A stretch of 64,000 nt of DNA, taken from the NCBI GenBank assembly GCA_038049695.1, contig CP142452.1, positions 94,495,501 through 94,559,500 on the forward strand, written 5' to 3'. The notes under the pieces are model-generated. The model was not told the DNA's origin and ran no database searches. It was given only the letters and a program-made list of their open reading frames with translations. Below, piece after piece: positions 23,930 through 35,200 of this stretch (positions within the stretch are counted from its first letter, which is position 1; each line of letters begins with the position of its first letter). The stretch is from Cinnamomum chago. Taxonomy: Eukaryota > Streptophyta > Magnoliopsida > Laurales > Lauraceae. Made by a program: the position numbers and the translations under genes.

Positions 23930-26397
23930 TGTTACACCCATCCCGAGTTCATCAAGATTAACTATAGTTAATCGAGATTAATACATATTAAGCATTATTA
24001 ATCAATTTAAATGTGATTAATGCCTAGAATGGATTAAATTAGTTACAAGTGAATGAATTAATCATAATGAAATGGTTTTAGGAAGGATTGAATTAGTTGG
24101 GTTGATTTTATATTTAATTTGATGGAATTAAGAGCTTTTCTGTAAATACATATTTATGCATATTTCGTTGAATACGGTGAAACTTGATGTCAACATGTGT
24201 ATCTCGACGAGTATGTCAACTTTCATAATATATGCGTTTTCATTTCACTTAAAGTGAGTCAAATGAGTCTTGAATTGACTCAAACTTGAAATAAGTATAA
24301 TGAGTGGGGTTCATATACAAAAGTGCATGTTATAAGGTTTCAAATGAACCCAATTCACATTCATACGAATGTTCCAGCAACAGTAAGATTGTGTGCAGCC
24401 TAGGTTTTTCTTTCTTCTTCCATCTCCATTGATTAGTTGAGCAAAACAAGTGAATTAAGGAGAGTAAAATTGAATTCTTCATCTTCCCCATAAGCTTCTT
24501 CATCTTTCTTTCATTCCTTTGAAGTGGGATTTGAAAGAAACTTCAGTTCTTCCTCACTACAAACTATAAGGTGAGTAGTTTTGAAAGTTTCAGTAGTAAT
24601 TAGGTTTCTTAGACCTTTTTCATCTCAAACAACATGTTGAATTCGTATTTAAATTATTTGGTCATATTAGGGTTTGAAATTGAGTGAAATTAAGTCAAAA
24701 AGAGCTCAAAAGAAAGGGTTTTTGTACTAAACTTCAAATAGAGGCAAGTGTAAACAGTTTATTATGATTATATGCCAAATTATATAGATTGCATTTGATT
24801 TGTTATAGTTATGGATTCAGCCCTATTATGTTAAAATTGATTTATGTGAATGGGCTAATTGAATGAAAGAATGTTTGGAAGAGGGTGTATATGAATAAAA
24901 TGATGAATGAGGAGGGGACAGGAGGTCCCATATTGTATGCAGGTTTTTAATGAATGAGATACAGCGAATAAGGAAGAGAGAAAAATCAATTTCAGGTTCT
25001 GAAACTCAAATTCGTCACAGGTCCGATCGATCGGTCTGTTGAAGCCGATCGATTTTATGATTCAAATTGAATCAAATGTTTTGTTTATGAGCGAAAATAG
25101 CCTATAAAATTAGTCTAAAGACTAATTATAATGCAATTAAGGAATAATGAGTCAATTACACTTTCCATAAAGTAATATCCTTGGATTTGGATCCAAGCTG
25201 GATTGAGTGTTAACCGAAGAGTTAACTGAAGTTGAATAATTATAATTCAATAATAATATTAGCTTCTAAATCTAAACCGATAGGATATTGATTAGTCAAC
25301 CGAAACTAATAAGATTTCAGAATTAATTTCTAAGTTTTAAGGAAAAGAGCCTATTTATTATATCAATGCTATTAATACTGTTTTACCTCCATGAGTGTTA
25401 ATTAAGGGGATTCACATAAATTGTGATGTCCATCGAGAATAACACGTACGTGAAACAACTGAGGATTACATCTAAATGGCTGGTATTACTTAATTAAATT
25501 TGTACATGGAATTGTATACGAAATGGATCATAAATTGGATTAAATTATAAAGGAATTGTTATTGAATGGAATACGTTAAATTGTATTTGAATGGAATAAA
25601 CATGTTAATGGTAATGTTTGTTTTGAGTCTGGTACTACATAGTGATTTCAATAATACTCATTAGAGCTGTTCCTACTGCAGCAGATGATTTGGGAGTGTT
25701 CCGGAGCTCCGTGGTGATGTCAGTAGTTCCTGGCCTGAGCATTGATAAATCCCACAATATATGATTCCTTCTGTATGGAAGATGCATGCGGTTCTTTTCT
25801 TTTTAGGAAGAAGTGATTTGAAATGAAATGTTGTTCTAGTCTGCCGAATTTTAACAAAGACTCTTATTGATTTTGAATTGTAATTGTATTGTTTAACATT
25901 GAACTTAGACATGTTAAATGTATAATTAGCATGTACAATCATGTAGTTGTTTATATACCACTGAATTGTCAAATTCATAGTGTTATTGATAGCATTACAA
26001 GCACAGTTGCCCATGCCGATCATGCCCAGGCTTCAGTGCCAACGAAGGAGACCACTTCGGTTCCTCTAGGAGGATTAATCGAGTGGAAATGATGAGATAA
26101 CATTTAATATGGATTTTGGAGAATAAAACAGTAAAGGAATTTCTTGGAATGGAAATTTGTGTTGAAAACATTTTACACTTTTTATCCTTGCAATGTATTA
26201 AATATGCAAGTGGATGTTTGTACATAGTGTAAATGAATTTTTTTTATACATGAGCAATGTATATTTTTTTATATTCCACATACTGTATTATTGATATCCC
26301 TTGTGAATTTTATGTGATTGAAGTTCGCGAGAGTAAGTATGAGACGCAACTCGGGGCTAACTCGAATCAATCATAATCTCGGGTTCGGATTGTGTAA
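23930..26397 (+). mobile_element. LTR-like fossil element, copy B (2.5 kb)
   Basis: Starts TGTTACACCCATCCCGAG; the far end is the inverted counterpart CTCGGGTTCGGATTGTGTAA. The flanks GAAAA and AAAAA are only a weak 5-bp duplication. In sense order: ACTCGTCGAGATACACATG on the opposite strand (about 24210-24190), TTATAAGG (24331), a CT-rich leader, and a donor-like AAG|GTGAGT near 24571. A palindrome pair follows at 25020. The core segment with CTGCAGCAG (25675) and CCGTGGTGATG comes next. Last is a short reading segment ending GGLIEW (26000-26092). No gag or pol. More diverged at the ends than A and C, so probably older. Confidence 0.7.
25019..25057. repeat. Palindrome pair of copy B (core CGATCGATCG)
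   Basis: CCGATCGATCGG followed 15 bases later by GCCGATCGATTTT. It is the shortest of the four arrays and lies in the same slot as in A, C and D. Confidence 0.65.
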
Positions 26398-27510
26398 AAA
26401 ATAAATAAATCAAACCTTCCAGTGCCTGTTATATTCCTCTCACATTCATCTTTCATTCAGACCTCACGATGTTCTCATTTTTAGCTAATTTTTTCCGATA
26501 AGAAATCTCTGTAAGTCATACAACGCGGTATGTTTCTGGGTGGATCACGCCAAATTTGATATAGTAGGCCACCGACTTGGACAAACTCTAAATGAGAGTG
26601 ATCGATTCTAGGAACAAACGGTGACAATTATCAAAACACCACACACCTTAATGAGATGTCAACAATTTAATCTTAAGAGAACAACATGTTGTTTTTAATG
26701 TGACCAATCACACAATCCTTTCTTAAAAGAATCACATGACCGAGCAAGAGTGATAAGATAAAACAGATACGGAAGATGGTGATTGTTGAATGTCTTTAGG
26801 ATCTTCAAGATATTATCTTAAATACTGCGATTATTATGGTTGAGATGTAGTCTTTAAAGCTTTCAACAAGAATACAAATAAATATTTGAAACCATTAAAA
26901 TCACATGTTAGAATCATTTGATCTGCATTGGCTGATTTCTGCCCCCTCATTCATCCTCAATTCTATGGGTTGTCTAAGCATCTACGCGTGCCCCATGCTA
27001 GGATAAAAACTCCGGCTTTTAGATTTAATCTAATACTCAACAAAAGTAAGCCTTAATTGTAGCCTACAATCTATAACACTTGGCTTTACTTTCCCACTCT
27101 CTTCTTTTGGACAGAGAAGTTGTTTTCATGGGCCCTGCTATGTGAGTGTGAAGTTACATTCCTGCTTGCCACCGGAAACGCAAAAGAGAAGAAAAAAACT
27201 AACAATAATAAAACTAAAGATGACCAGCAGTTTACATCTCGGGAGCACCCAAAACTCTACTCTCAGATCCTGAATCAAGCAATTGAGTATTTTCATAAGA
27301 AGAGGTGGAGAGCTGGGCCATCAGCCGAGATTGACTTTCTTTGGCAATCATAAGATCCTCAACCACTGACCATTAAACACTCAGCAAGCTCATAAGTCAG
27401 GACAGCTGGGACCCACATCTTTTGTGGTCTTGAACTTGTAAGTGAGTTAGCCAAATAAATTTAGTTTAGGTTCTCCCGAGGTCTACGTTCCCCATCCAAG
27501 ACAAAAACAA
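26398..27510. other. Gene-free stretch upstream of cyclin D3, with a dispersed repeat copy
   Basis: 26750-26880 is the right copy of the direct repeat at 23650-23790. The remainder is the presumed distal promoter of the cyclin gene. No regulatory site was identified with confidence. Confidence 0.5.
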
Positions 27511-27514
27511 TCTC

Positions 27515-27524
27515 TATATAAATA
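27515..27524 (+). promoter_or_regulatory. TATA box of the cyclin D3 gene
   Basis: TATATAAATA lies 257 bases before the main ATG, in a CTCTATATAAATA context. It predicts transcription start near 27545-27555 and a 5' leader of about 230 bases containing a (GA)n tract at 27654-27673. Confidence 0.65.
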
Positions 27525-27672
27525 TGCCACTGTATAGTAAATATAAGGAAGACAGGCGTGATCACCCCACTAGGGGAAATAAAACCCCTAAACTTTGCGT
27601 GCTTGTTTGGTCCTCTCTGCCACTGAAGAGACTGCAGGGAAAGAGAAAGGAAAGAGAGGGAGAGAGAGAGAG

Positions 27673-27744
27673 ATGCCTCAGCCTCATCTGCTTTTGAGGT
27701 TCCTCTTGTCCTTCTACATGTCAACCTCTACTCCTGTATCATGA
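27673..27744 (+). promoter_or_regulatory. Upstream reading frame 1 in the cyclin D3 leader
   Basis: ATG at 27673 directly after the (GA)n tract opens a 23-codon frame (MPQPHLLLRFLLSFYMSTS...) that stops at 27744, 36 bases before the main ATG. It would be translated only if transcription starts at the TATA box above. Confidence 0.55.
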
Positions 27745-27869
27745 ACAAAGCCCCCCTTCTCTTCCCATTGGGAGAAGAAGATGACCCAACAGCGATCCAA
27801 ACCAATGTTCAATCTCGACGCTCTCTACTGCGAAGAGGAGCATTGGGAGGAAGGAGATGGTTCCTGTAA
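27741..27869 (+). promoter_or_regulatory. Upstream reading frame 2, overlapping the cyclin D3 start
   Basis: ATG at 27741 overlaps the stop of the first upstream frame (ATGA). It opens a 42-codon frame in +1 phase that passes over the main ATG at 27781 and ends at 27869. Ribosomes using it could not start at the cyclin ATG. Confidence 0.5.
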
Positions 27870-29147
27870 TGAAGAAGAAGAAAATAGCAGTGTCGATAAT
27901 GGAAGCCCTCTTCTTCTCCTATCACAAGAGGATCTGTTCTGGGAGGATGATGATCTCTCCTCTCTCTTTTGTAAAGAACAAGAGCAGGATACTTATTCCT
28001 GTCTTCTCTCTTCCTGTCTCGAAACAGACCCTTTTCTCTCTTCTGTACGTAGAGAGGCTGTAGATTGGATGCTCAGAGTCCACGCGCATTACGCCTTCAC
28101 GGCTCTCACTGCTGTTCTTTCCGTTAACTATCTCGACCGCTTTCTGTCCAGCGTCCATTTCCAGAAGGACAAGCCATGGATGGCTCAGCTCGCTGCTATA
28201 GCTTGCCTCTCTTTAGCGGCCAAAGTGGAAGAGACCCAAGTGCCCCTTCTCTTGGATTTACAGGTAGGTCGAGAGAAAATCAGACCAACATCCCTAAATT
28301 AAATCTTTGTTTGTAGAGGCTTTTCAGGTTAGAACTGATGTGGGTTGTTTCAGGTGGAAGACACGATATACGTTTTCGAGGCGAAAACGATTCAGCGAAT
28401 GGAGCTCTTGGTGCTTTCTACCTTGAACTGGAAGATGAATCCCGTGACTCCCCTTTCGTTCATCGACCATATCATTCGAAGGCTGGGATTGAAGACCCAT
28501 TTGCATTGGGAGTTCCTTAGGAGATGTGAGAGGTTTATTCTCTCTGTTATTGCCGGTAAGATTTGTAGAATCTAAACACAGAGCACCTCTTATCTGTTTC
28601 TTAGATTGCAATTAATGAAAAAGCAATCCATTTTATTTGGTACCAACTTTTTTCTTCTCTTTTATCTCATAGATCCAAGGTACATATGTTATGTTCCTTC
28701 CGTTTTGGCTGCTGCGACAATGTTGCATGCGATTCATCAGCTGGTGCCCTGTAATCCCCTCGAATACGAGAATCAGCTTCTGGGTGTTCTTAAGATATGC
28801 AAGGTATATAGTATCCTCTCTCTCTCTCTGATTTTCTGTGAAGAAAATTTGTGTTTCTAATAGTTCCAGATATTTGTTTTCGACAGGAAAAGGTTAAAGA
28901 ATGCTTCCAGCTGATGCTGGAGCCGGTTTCTGGAGGTGGCAACAAACGCAAGTACATTTCAGAGCCCGCCACCCCAAATGGCGTTCTCGAAACGTCGTTC
29001 AGCTGCGACAGCTTTAACGACTCATGGGCATCCTCCGATTCGTCTTCTCCTCTCAATCCGTTGAAAAAACTCAGAACCCAGAACGAAAAGCAAATGCAGA
29101 TGCCTTCTCTTCATTTCATGTTTATTGATGTCCTCAGCAGCCCCTAG
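27781..29147 (+). CDS. CYCD3: Cyclin D3 (G1/S cyclin), four exons, 358 aa
   Basis: Exons 27781-28263, 28354-28555, 28673-28803 and 28887-29147 are all joined by GT-AG introns and in phase. D-type cyclins bind CDKA and direct it to phosphorylate the retinoblastoma-related protein, releasing E2F at G1/S in the nucleus. The Rb-binding LxCxE motif is LYCEE at residues 15-19. The N-terminal cyclin box (about 85-190) has [18 protein letters not shown] and LAAKVEET, with the conserved Arg, Asp, Lys and Glu. The second cyclin fold follows ([16 protein letters not shown], about 195-275). The tail has [10 protein letters not shown] and ends FIDVLSSP, a CYCD3 hallmark. Length matches CYCD3 proteins (about 360-390 aa). 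The start is the ATG giving LxCxE near the N-terminus. It appears intact and is the only clear host gene here. Confidence 0.95.
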
Positions 29148-31420
29148 AGCCCATATCCAACTTATTATTATGCATTCTCTCTTCCTTACACTGTATGGAA
29201 GATTCTATATATATACTTCTATGTTTCATAGTCCTACTACTATCAAATTGCCTTCCATCTCTGCCTTTCAAGCAATAGAACGATGGATAAGAAGCAGTTA
29301 CAGAAGTAGAGATGACTGGCAGTTTTCTTCTTATATATATAAATGAAGCGACGATCACAAGTTCCTTTCCATTTTCGTATCTATTCTCCTCTTATACTTC
29401 TTAATATAAAATTAAAACACCATTAAGGGTTGCATATATTTGGAAACTCTGTCTCATGTTATAACTTTTATTGGATGGATTGATGGATGATGCATTGGCC
29501 ATTAAGACTGAGTAGTAGTTCTTTTTTTGTTACCATTCTTATATACACTTTACATATATTTTATGTAGAGGCTTGTGTATAAAGTATAAAGAACACAGGC
29601 GCCTGATGTAAGAAAGTCTCACGCGAACATATTAGTTGCAGTAGAATCGAGGAGTGGAAGAGAGAAAAATGAGTATGAGATTCGTAGGTCTTTTGTTTAT
29701 GAAACGAAATCTGGCATGTGAGAGATGGAGCAAGTGGTCGGCCACTGGGGTTTGGTTTGGTTGGACTTTTCTGGATTTGACCTCGTACAACGCGCCCGTA
29801 ATGAACCAAGACCACCCCCGAAGCGAAGACAAATCTCCATTCCACACTCCTTTCGCACTAAAAGGTCTCCACTTCCCACTAAATAATTTGCTATGCTCCG
29901 CGGGAGCACCCAAAATTAATCTTTTGATAAGTTATTAGCAGCGAATCTAAAGATGGGTCCTGTCTTGGACGATTGAACAGTTAAATTAACAGTAGCCGTA
30001 TTTCTGATTTAAGTCTTTGTCCTATCTGTACCCAATTCCAAGAGTTTGAGGAGTATATAAAATTTAGGTGCTCTCCCGGTGCACTTGATTTTATGGGGAG
30101 TTTAATTGGCATCATTAGCTAGTCACATTAAGACTTGCAGCTTACCGACACTCACATGGGTTGCTGCATGTGCTTTTCCCTCCTTTCTCTAATATGTACA
30201 TGTCATTTTCACCTGCTTGCATATCTATCAGCTCATTATGATTGACTAATGCGAGCGATGTAGGCTTTTAGTAAAGAGATTTATGGCAAAAAAAGGATAT
30301 AATACTGACTTCTACTCACTGCCGTACATTACAACATGTATTATTTCAACCGTACAACTGGTGGGCCTTTGCCACAACTCATCATCGATTAGCTGCAGTG
30401 GTCAAAAAGTTTTGGCTGGACTAGACAATCCTAATCATGAGGGTAATTTGACTTTTGCTAACAATTGTGGACCACCCATTTTTTTGTCCTATGTCGGAAC
30501 GACTGATTAGACGGCCAGGATTGTTAGATTGCAACTCTTTGTTTAGTCTTAATGTTTTGGGTTCCTCTCTCGCTCATACGCCCCTTCCACCCTCCAAAGG
30601 TGGGTACGTTAAAACGTCTTTCAAGTTATTATGAGGTTTTCTCAATAGGATTGGCCGAAATTCTTCTTCTTCCATCTCTGGGATGGGACCCCCGATTGAT
30701 CAGTCTCTAGTTTCTATATAAAAGAGGCCAGATTTTTCTTCATCAATCTCTATCAATCTGTGGAAGTGTTTTAGTTATATAACGTCATCCCCTCCGTGAT
30801 TGTTGTCTAATTTCATTGTTTTAGTTAGTATGTCTTATTTCAATGTAATTAGATTAAAAAAGACCCTAGTCCATTACAAGCAGAGTCACAAATAATGCAA
30901 GTCTTGAAAGGACTGTAGATATAAGAACCATAACTATAGATAGACTTCCTCCTGCTTGAAGCTAAATCTCCAGCGTTAATGCAGAGGTAGTCCCCCTGAA
31001 ATATTACAGCTGAAAGCCAAATTTCAAGTCGGTGAAAATCTTTATGAGCTCCCTCAAGAAAGAAAATCACTATACTCAAAGAACTTATCTCATCAGTTAG
31101 ACTTAGACAAGAGGGAAACAAAGATTTACCTTCAGAGTTCGTTATTTCCTGTTGTTTTTCATATAATTAAATTTCTAGGATTCCAAGATACAGGATGATT
31201 TTCATGTAGTGCATGTATTCATGGTTGTCGCGTGTAGGAAATTTCAGTGCATGGACTCAATTCAAAAGAATCTTGCTTCACATGGACTCCCTTGCATGAA
31301 AAAGAGCCTAAACTTTAGAATTTTAAAAATAATTAGGACCGAAGAAACTAAAGTGCATATGAAAAATGAATGTTAAGGGAGATGCTCATGTGAGAGTAAA
31401 GGCGGCAGCCCTCACATCTA
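29148..31420. other. Cyclin D3 3' region and gene-free DNA
   Basis: 29148-29410 is the probable 3' UTR and downstream region; no canonical AATAAA is close, though AATATAAA-like words occur near 29402. At 30711-30725 TTCTATATAAAAGAGG with a CT-rich continuation looks like a promoter, but no gene follows. Open frames at 29561-29938 and 30849-31121 show no domain. Confidence 0.45.
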
Positions 31421-32294
31421 TATCCAATGCCAACAACTTAAATGTGAGAGCCCACACCCGTTACTCTCATAGTACTGTAAGAGTTATTCTCACAAAAACA
31501 TCTCCCGTCTTTAACAGATAAGAAATGAGGTACATGAAAACTAATTACCCAACAATCTCTTAATAATTTGAGTCTTAGGAAATTCATGGTTCCATTTGCA
31601 TCTTAAATTTATATCCTTCAACCCTCACCTCTTTAATATTGCTTCGTTTTTGCCCATTTGACAATGGGAAAGTCGACTTGGACATACCCAGGGGACCAAA
31701 CTGTGGCCCGGTCCCCCGGGTATGTCCAAGTAGCAGCGCTGTTTGACAATAGCTTCATTAAGATTCAATATCCAATGCCAACAACCTAAATGTGAGAGCT
31801 CATACCCGTTACTCTCATAGTACTGTAAGAGTTATTCTCACAAAAACATCTCTCGTCTTTAACAGATAATAAATGAGGTACATGAAAACTAATTACCCAA
31901 CAATCTCTTAATAATTTGAGTCTTAGGAAATTCATGGTTCCATTTGCATCTTAAATTTATATCCTTCAACCCTCACCTTTTTAATATTGCTTCATTTTTG
32001 CCCATTTGACAATAGCTTCATTAAGATTCAGTATCCAATGCCAATAACCTAAATGTCAGAGCTCACATCCCTTACTCTCATAGTATTGTAAGAGTTATTC
32101 TCCTAAAAACATCTCCTGTCTTTAAAAGATAATAAATGAGGCACATGAAAACTAATTACCCAACAATCTCTTAATAATTTGAGTCTTAGGAAATTCATGG
32201 TTCCATTTGCATATTAAATTTATATCCTTCAACCCTCACCTCTTTAATATTATTTCGTTGTTGCCCATTTGACAATAGCTTCATTAAGATTCAA
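31421..32294. repeat. 263-bp sequence in three tandem copies
   Basis: Units start at TATCCAATGCC at 31421, 31769 and 32032. The second and third starts are 263 bp apart. The first spacing is 348 bp, which is 263 plus a 76-bp insertion and its 9-bp duplication. Units are highly similar and run through CTTCATTAAGATTCA. No coding frame is conserved. It could be a recent local amplification. Confidence 0.9.
31666..31741. mobile_element. 76-bp foldback MITE inserted in the first tandem unit
   Basis: ACTTGGACATACCC and GGGTATGTCCAAGT form an inverted repeat around a short loop, with GGGGACC and GGTCCCC extending the stem. Flanks are TTTGACAAT at 31657-31665 and 31742-31750, a perfect 9-bp duplication. 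The other two units carry the empty site with a single TTTGACAAT. The size points to a Mutator-type transposase. Confidence 0.85.
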
Positions 32295-35200
32295 TCTCAT
32301 GCAAATAAAACAGCACTCAAGGTTTAGACAATGAAAAACATAACATCAATAATTATTTTATTTTTACGTATTGTGAAGTCTCATGTCTGTACTCTTCTTG
32401 TGAGTTTTTATTTTTATTTTTTTACTATTGTTAAAAACAGAAGCACAACATTCTATGTAGCTTTTGCTTTTTTTGTCCAATTTCACAGCATCAAACACAA
32501 TAAAATACTGTCTACACAGAAAATAATTCCCTTTTCTATCTCTACACCTTACACAATCAGGCCTTTTAAGTATTGCTTCTCAAATTCCCTAATCTAAAAG
32601 TAGTTAAGTGTACAAGAACCGGCCTTCTGTATCTCAGAGTCACGGAGTGATTCAATGGACAATTGGGTTTTGTATATAGTTAAATATTATCCCCTAGTCA
32701 GGGTGGTTGGAACATAGTGATCATACCAGCAAAACAAGAGTAAGAACATGTGGAAAATTCAAGGCATAGTTCAGTAATTAGAAATTACCATCCCATGTGA
32801 GGTTTGAGTAGACTTTTGAGTCTTAAGACCATGAGGCCATGACCTATACAGTTTGTCTTCCTTTGCTATATCACGCCATCTCTGATGACTCGTTGGGTGC
32901 AGATATTTTATAAACATGCTCAGGCCAACAATACCATCAATCAATCCTCTTTCGATTTGTTTTGTATACAGTGTTTGTTTGATTGTTTGGGATGTATTTG
33001 ATCTTCTTTTCCAAGACAAGAGATTGCCCGGCTGATATTGCAAACAAACATCCATTCCTGTGCAGAAACAATGCCTGCAGTCCTGTTTCCCGAACTCTTC
33101 ATGGCCTGTGGTCCATTGATCAGTATATAGAATAGTGCCATTGCCACAATTATTCGGGATGTGCCCCATCTAGACCCACCCAACCTATGAAGGTCTGGCC
33201 GTTTCGGACTAGGTACTTGGAGTCACGTGGAGCTTTCCAATTGGGTGCAATATATTTCTTCATGATCTCAAGTGGCAGACTGGGCCACCATGTGATAAGA
33301 CCCTTGCCAGTGCAAAATTTATTGGACAACCCACCTTCTTGACCACAGTCCTATCACATTCGGACTGCTGGACAAATTTTTTTAAACTGTCCAATGTATT
33401 TGGGTGACGCTATTAGTAATTTATCTGGTTCATTTTCATGCTAAGATGTTGATCATGCAGGAGTTTACATGGTTTCTAATGTTCTGGTCTTTCATGGGTT
33501 CAAAGATTTGTATTGGATGGACGTCAACAGTGCAGAAATTTGATAGTAGTCGTCATTATAGAGGCAAGGAGATTAGCATATTGGCAATATTGTTACTGAG
33601 AAAATAACTAATGAATGAGTTCTTATGTTGAGGAATGATTTCTATCATTGTTACTCTCGCTATCCTTACATGCTTAAAAGAATTTATCCATTTCTAATAG
33701 TGATCTCCTTGAAGATCCACTAACTAGGATTTGGAGGCTTTTTTTTCTTTTTGAATCTGCATGAAGACCATGTTGGTATTTTTTTTTTTTTTTATTATTA
33801 TTATAACAAGATCTTGTATAATTTCAAATCAAGCTATTTCTGTTGAATCCATTCACAGTTGTCCATATTCCTTGAGATTTTACATCACTCCAATTTAACA
33901 TGGATCGACAACTAAGAGCCCTGAGTTTCAATTAGAAAAAATATATGCACTTGAAAAAAATCAAGCTCCAAAGTAGGGTGCCATTCAAATGGTGTCAACC
34001 TATCTATCCTCCATTCTCAATTCATCCTTCGTATGACCTACTGTCAAATTAGATGCGCATTAATTGGGTCCACACAGTAGGGAGAACTTTAAAAAAAGTG
34101 CACCTAGGTTTACCAGAGACACCTCCATGAGCGATGGAGATGGGACATTCACCCTTGTCCTGTTGCCCATTTGTTGATTTGATGGACGAGTGTACAGATG
34201 AAGGAGGATCCACCAAAGGACCACAATGGGCTTTCCTTTGATAGAAAGTAATTATAGTCATCATCCTAGTAAATGAATTATTAGAGAAGCTCTATCTAAG
34301 CACCCACTTTCCTATATGTGAACTTCTTCCAATTCATATGTAAAGCAGGTCAAAGAGACAACAAAATAGAAATATTTTCCCAAAAAAGGAAATAAAAAGG
34401 GAAAATATATATATATATATAAACTTTTACAAAGAAGTATCATTTATACTCATAAACCCTCAAAAATCTATTCAACATTTACCTTTTCAACATGGATTAA
34501 TTGAACTTGAAAATTTAAACAAAATTCCATACTATAATGAGTGTATACCAAAATACGGCAGACCTATTGCCAAAAAGTACACTTCCATTTTGGACAAGAG
34601 GAGCCCACAATTTATACGGTCTGGATGGCAAGCAAACAATTATGCTGGATGAGCTGTCACTTTTCAAGAGGCAGAAACAATGGCAAACACACAATCCATC
34701 CTCCTCCTTTCTTGTCCTAAACCACCATTCATTAACCCAAATAAAACGCAAAACCTTTTGGACTCCAGCCAGCCAAATACCTTTTAGGGAGCCCAATAAC
34801 TTAACATCAAGGCCTAAATTATAACAGAATGGAGGACCCCACCCCTACAAAACGGCCATAGGGAAAAAAGATGAGACTTCTCCATCCATCCATCCAACCA
34901 ACACATCCATGTTTCCTTTTGAAAAGGCGCATGGGATTTGAAATTCAACATCACCTTTGATTTCTTGGGTGGGTGTGTTTTTTTCTATTCTAACTTTCTA
35001 CCGAAGATGTTGGGTTTTTTTCAACGGAACAGCTGAGGCCTCCACAAGATCTTTGATTGGACCCACTCAATAATTGAGGAATAATATGATGGCAAGGGCT
35101 TCCTTTCTATGTTTTTGACTGAGTCTTCCACAAATAAAAAAGCAAACGAATCAATGGATATGAATAAAGAAAGACCAAGGTGTGGAAACTTTCGAGTTGG

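Noticed and set aside
31421-32294. CRISPR-like regular repeats
   Set aside because: Plant DNA, with 263-bp contiguous units and no unique spacers; a tandem duplication.
32771-33169. 132-codon open frame on the minus strand
   Set aside because: No recognisable domain, no splice or promoter context, and composition like its surroundings; probably chance.
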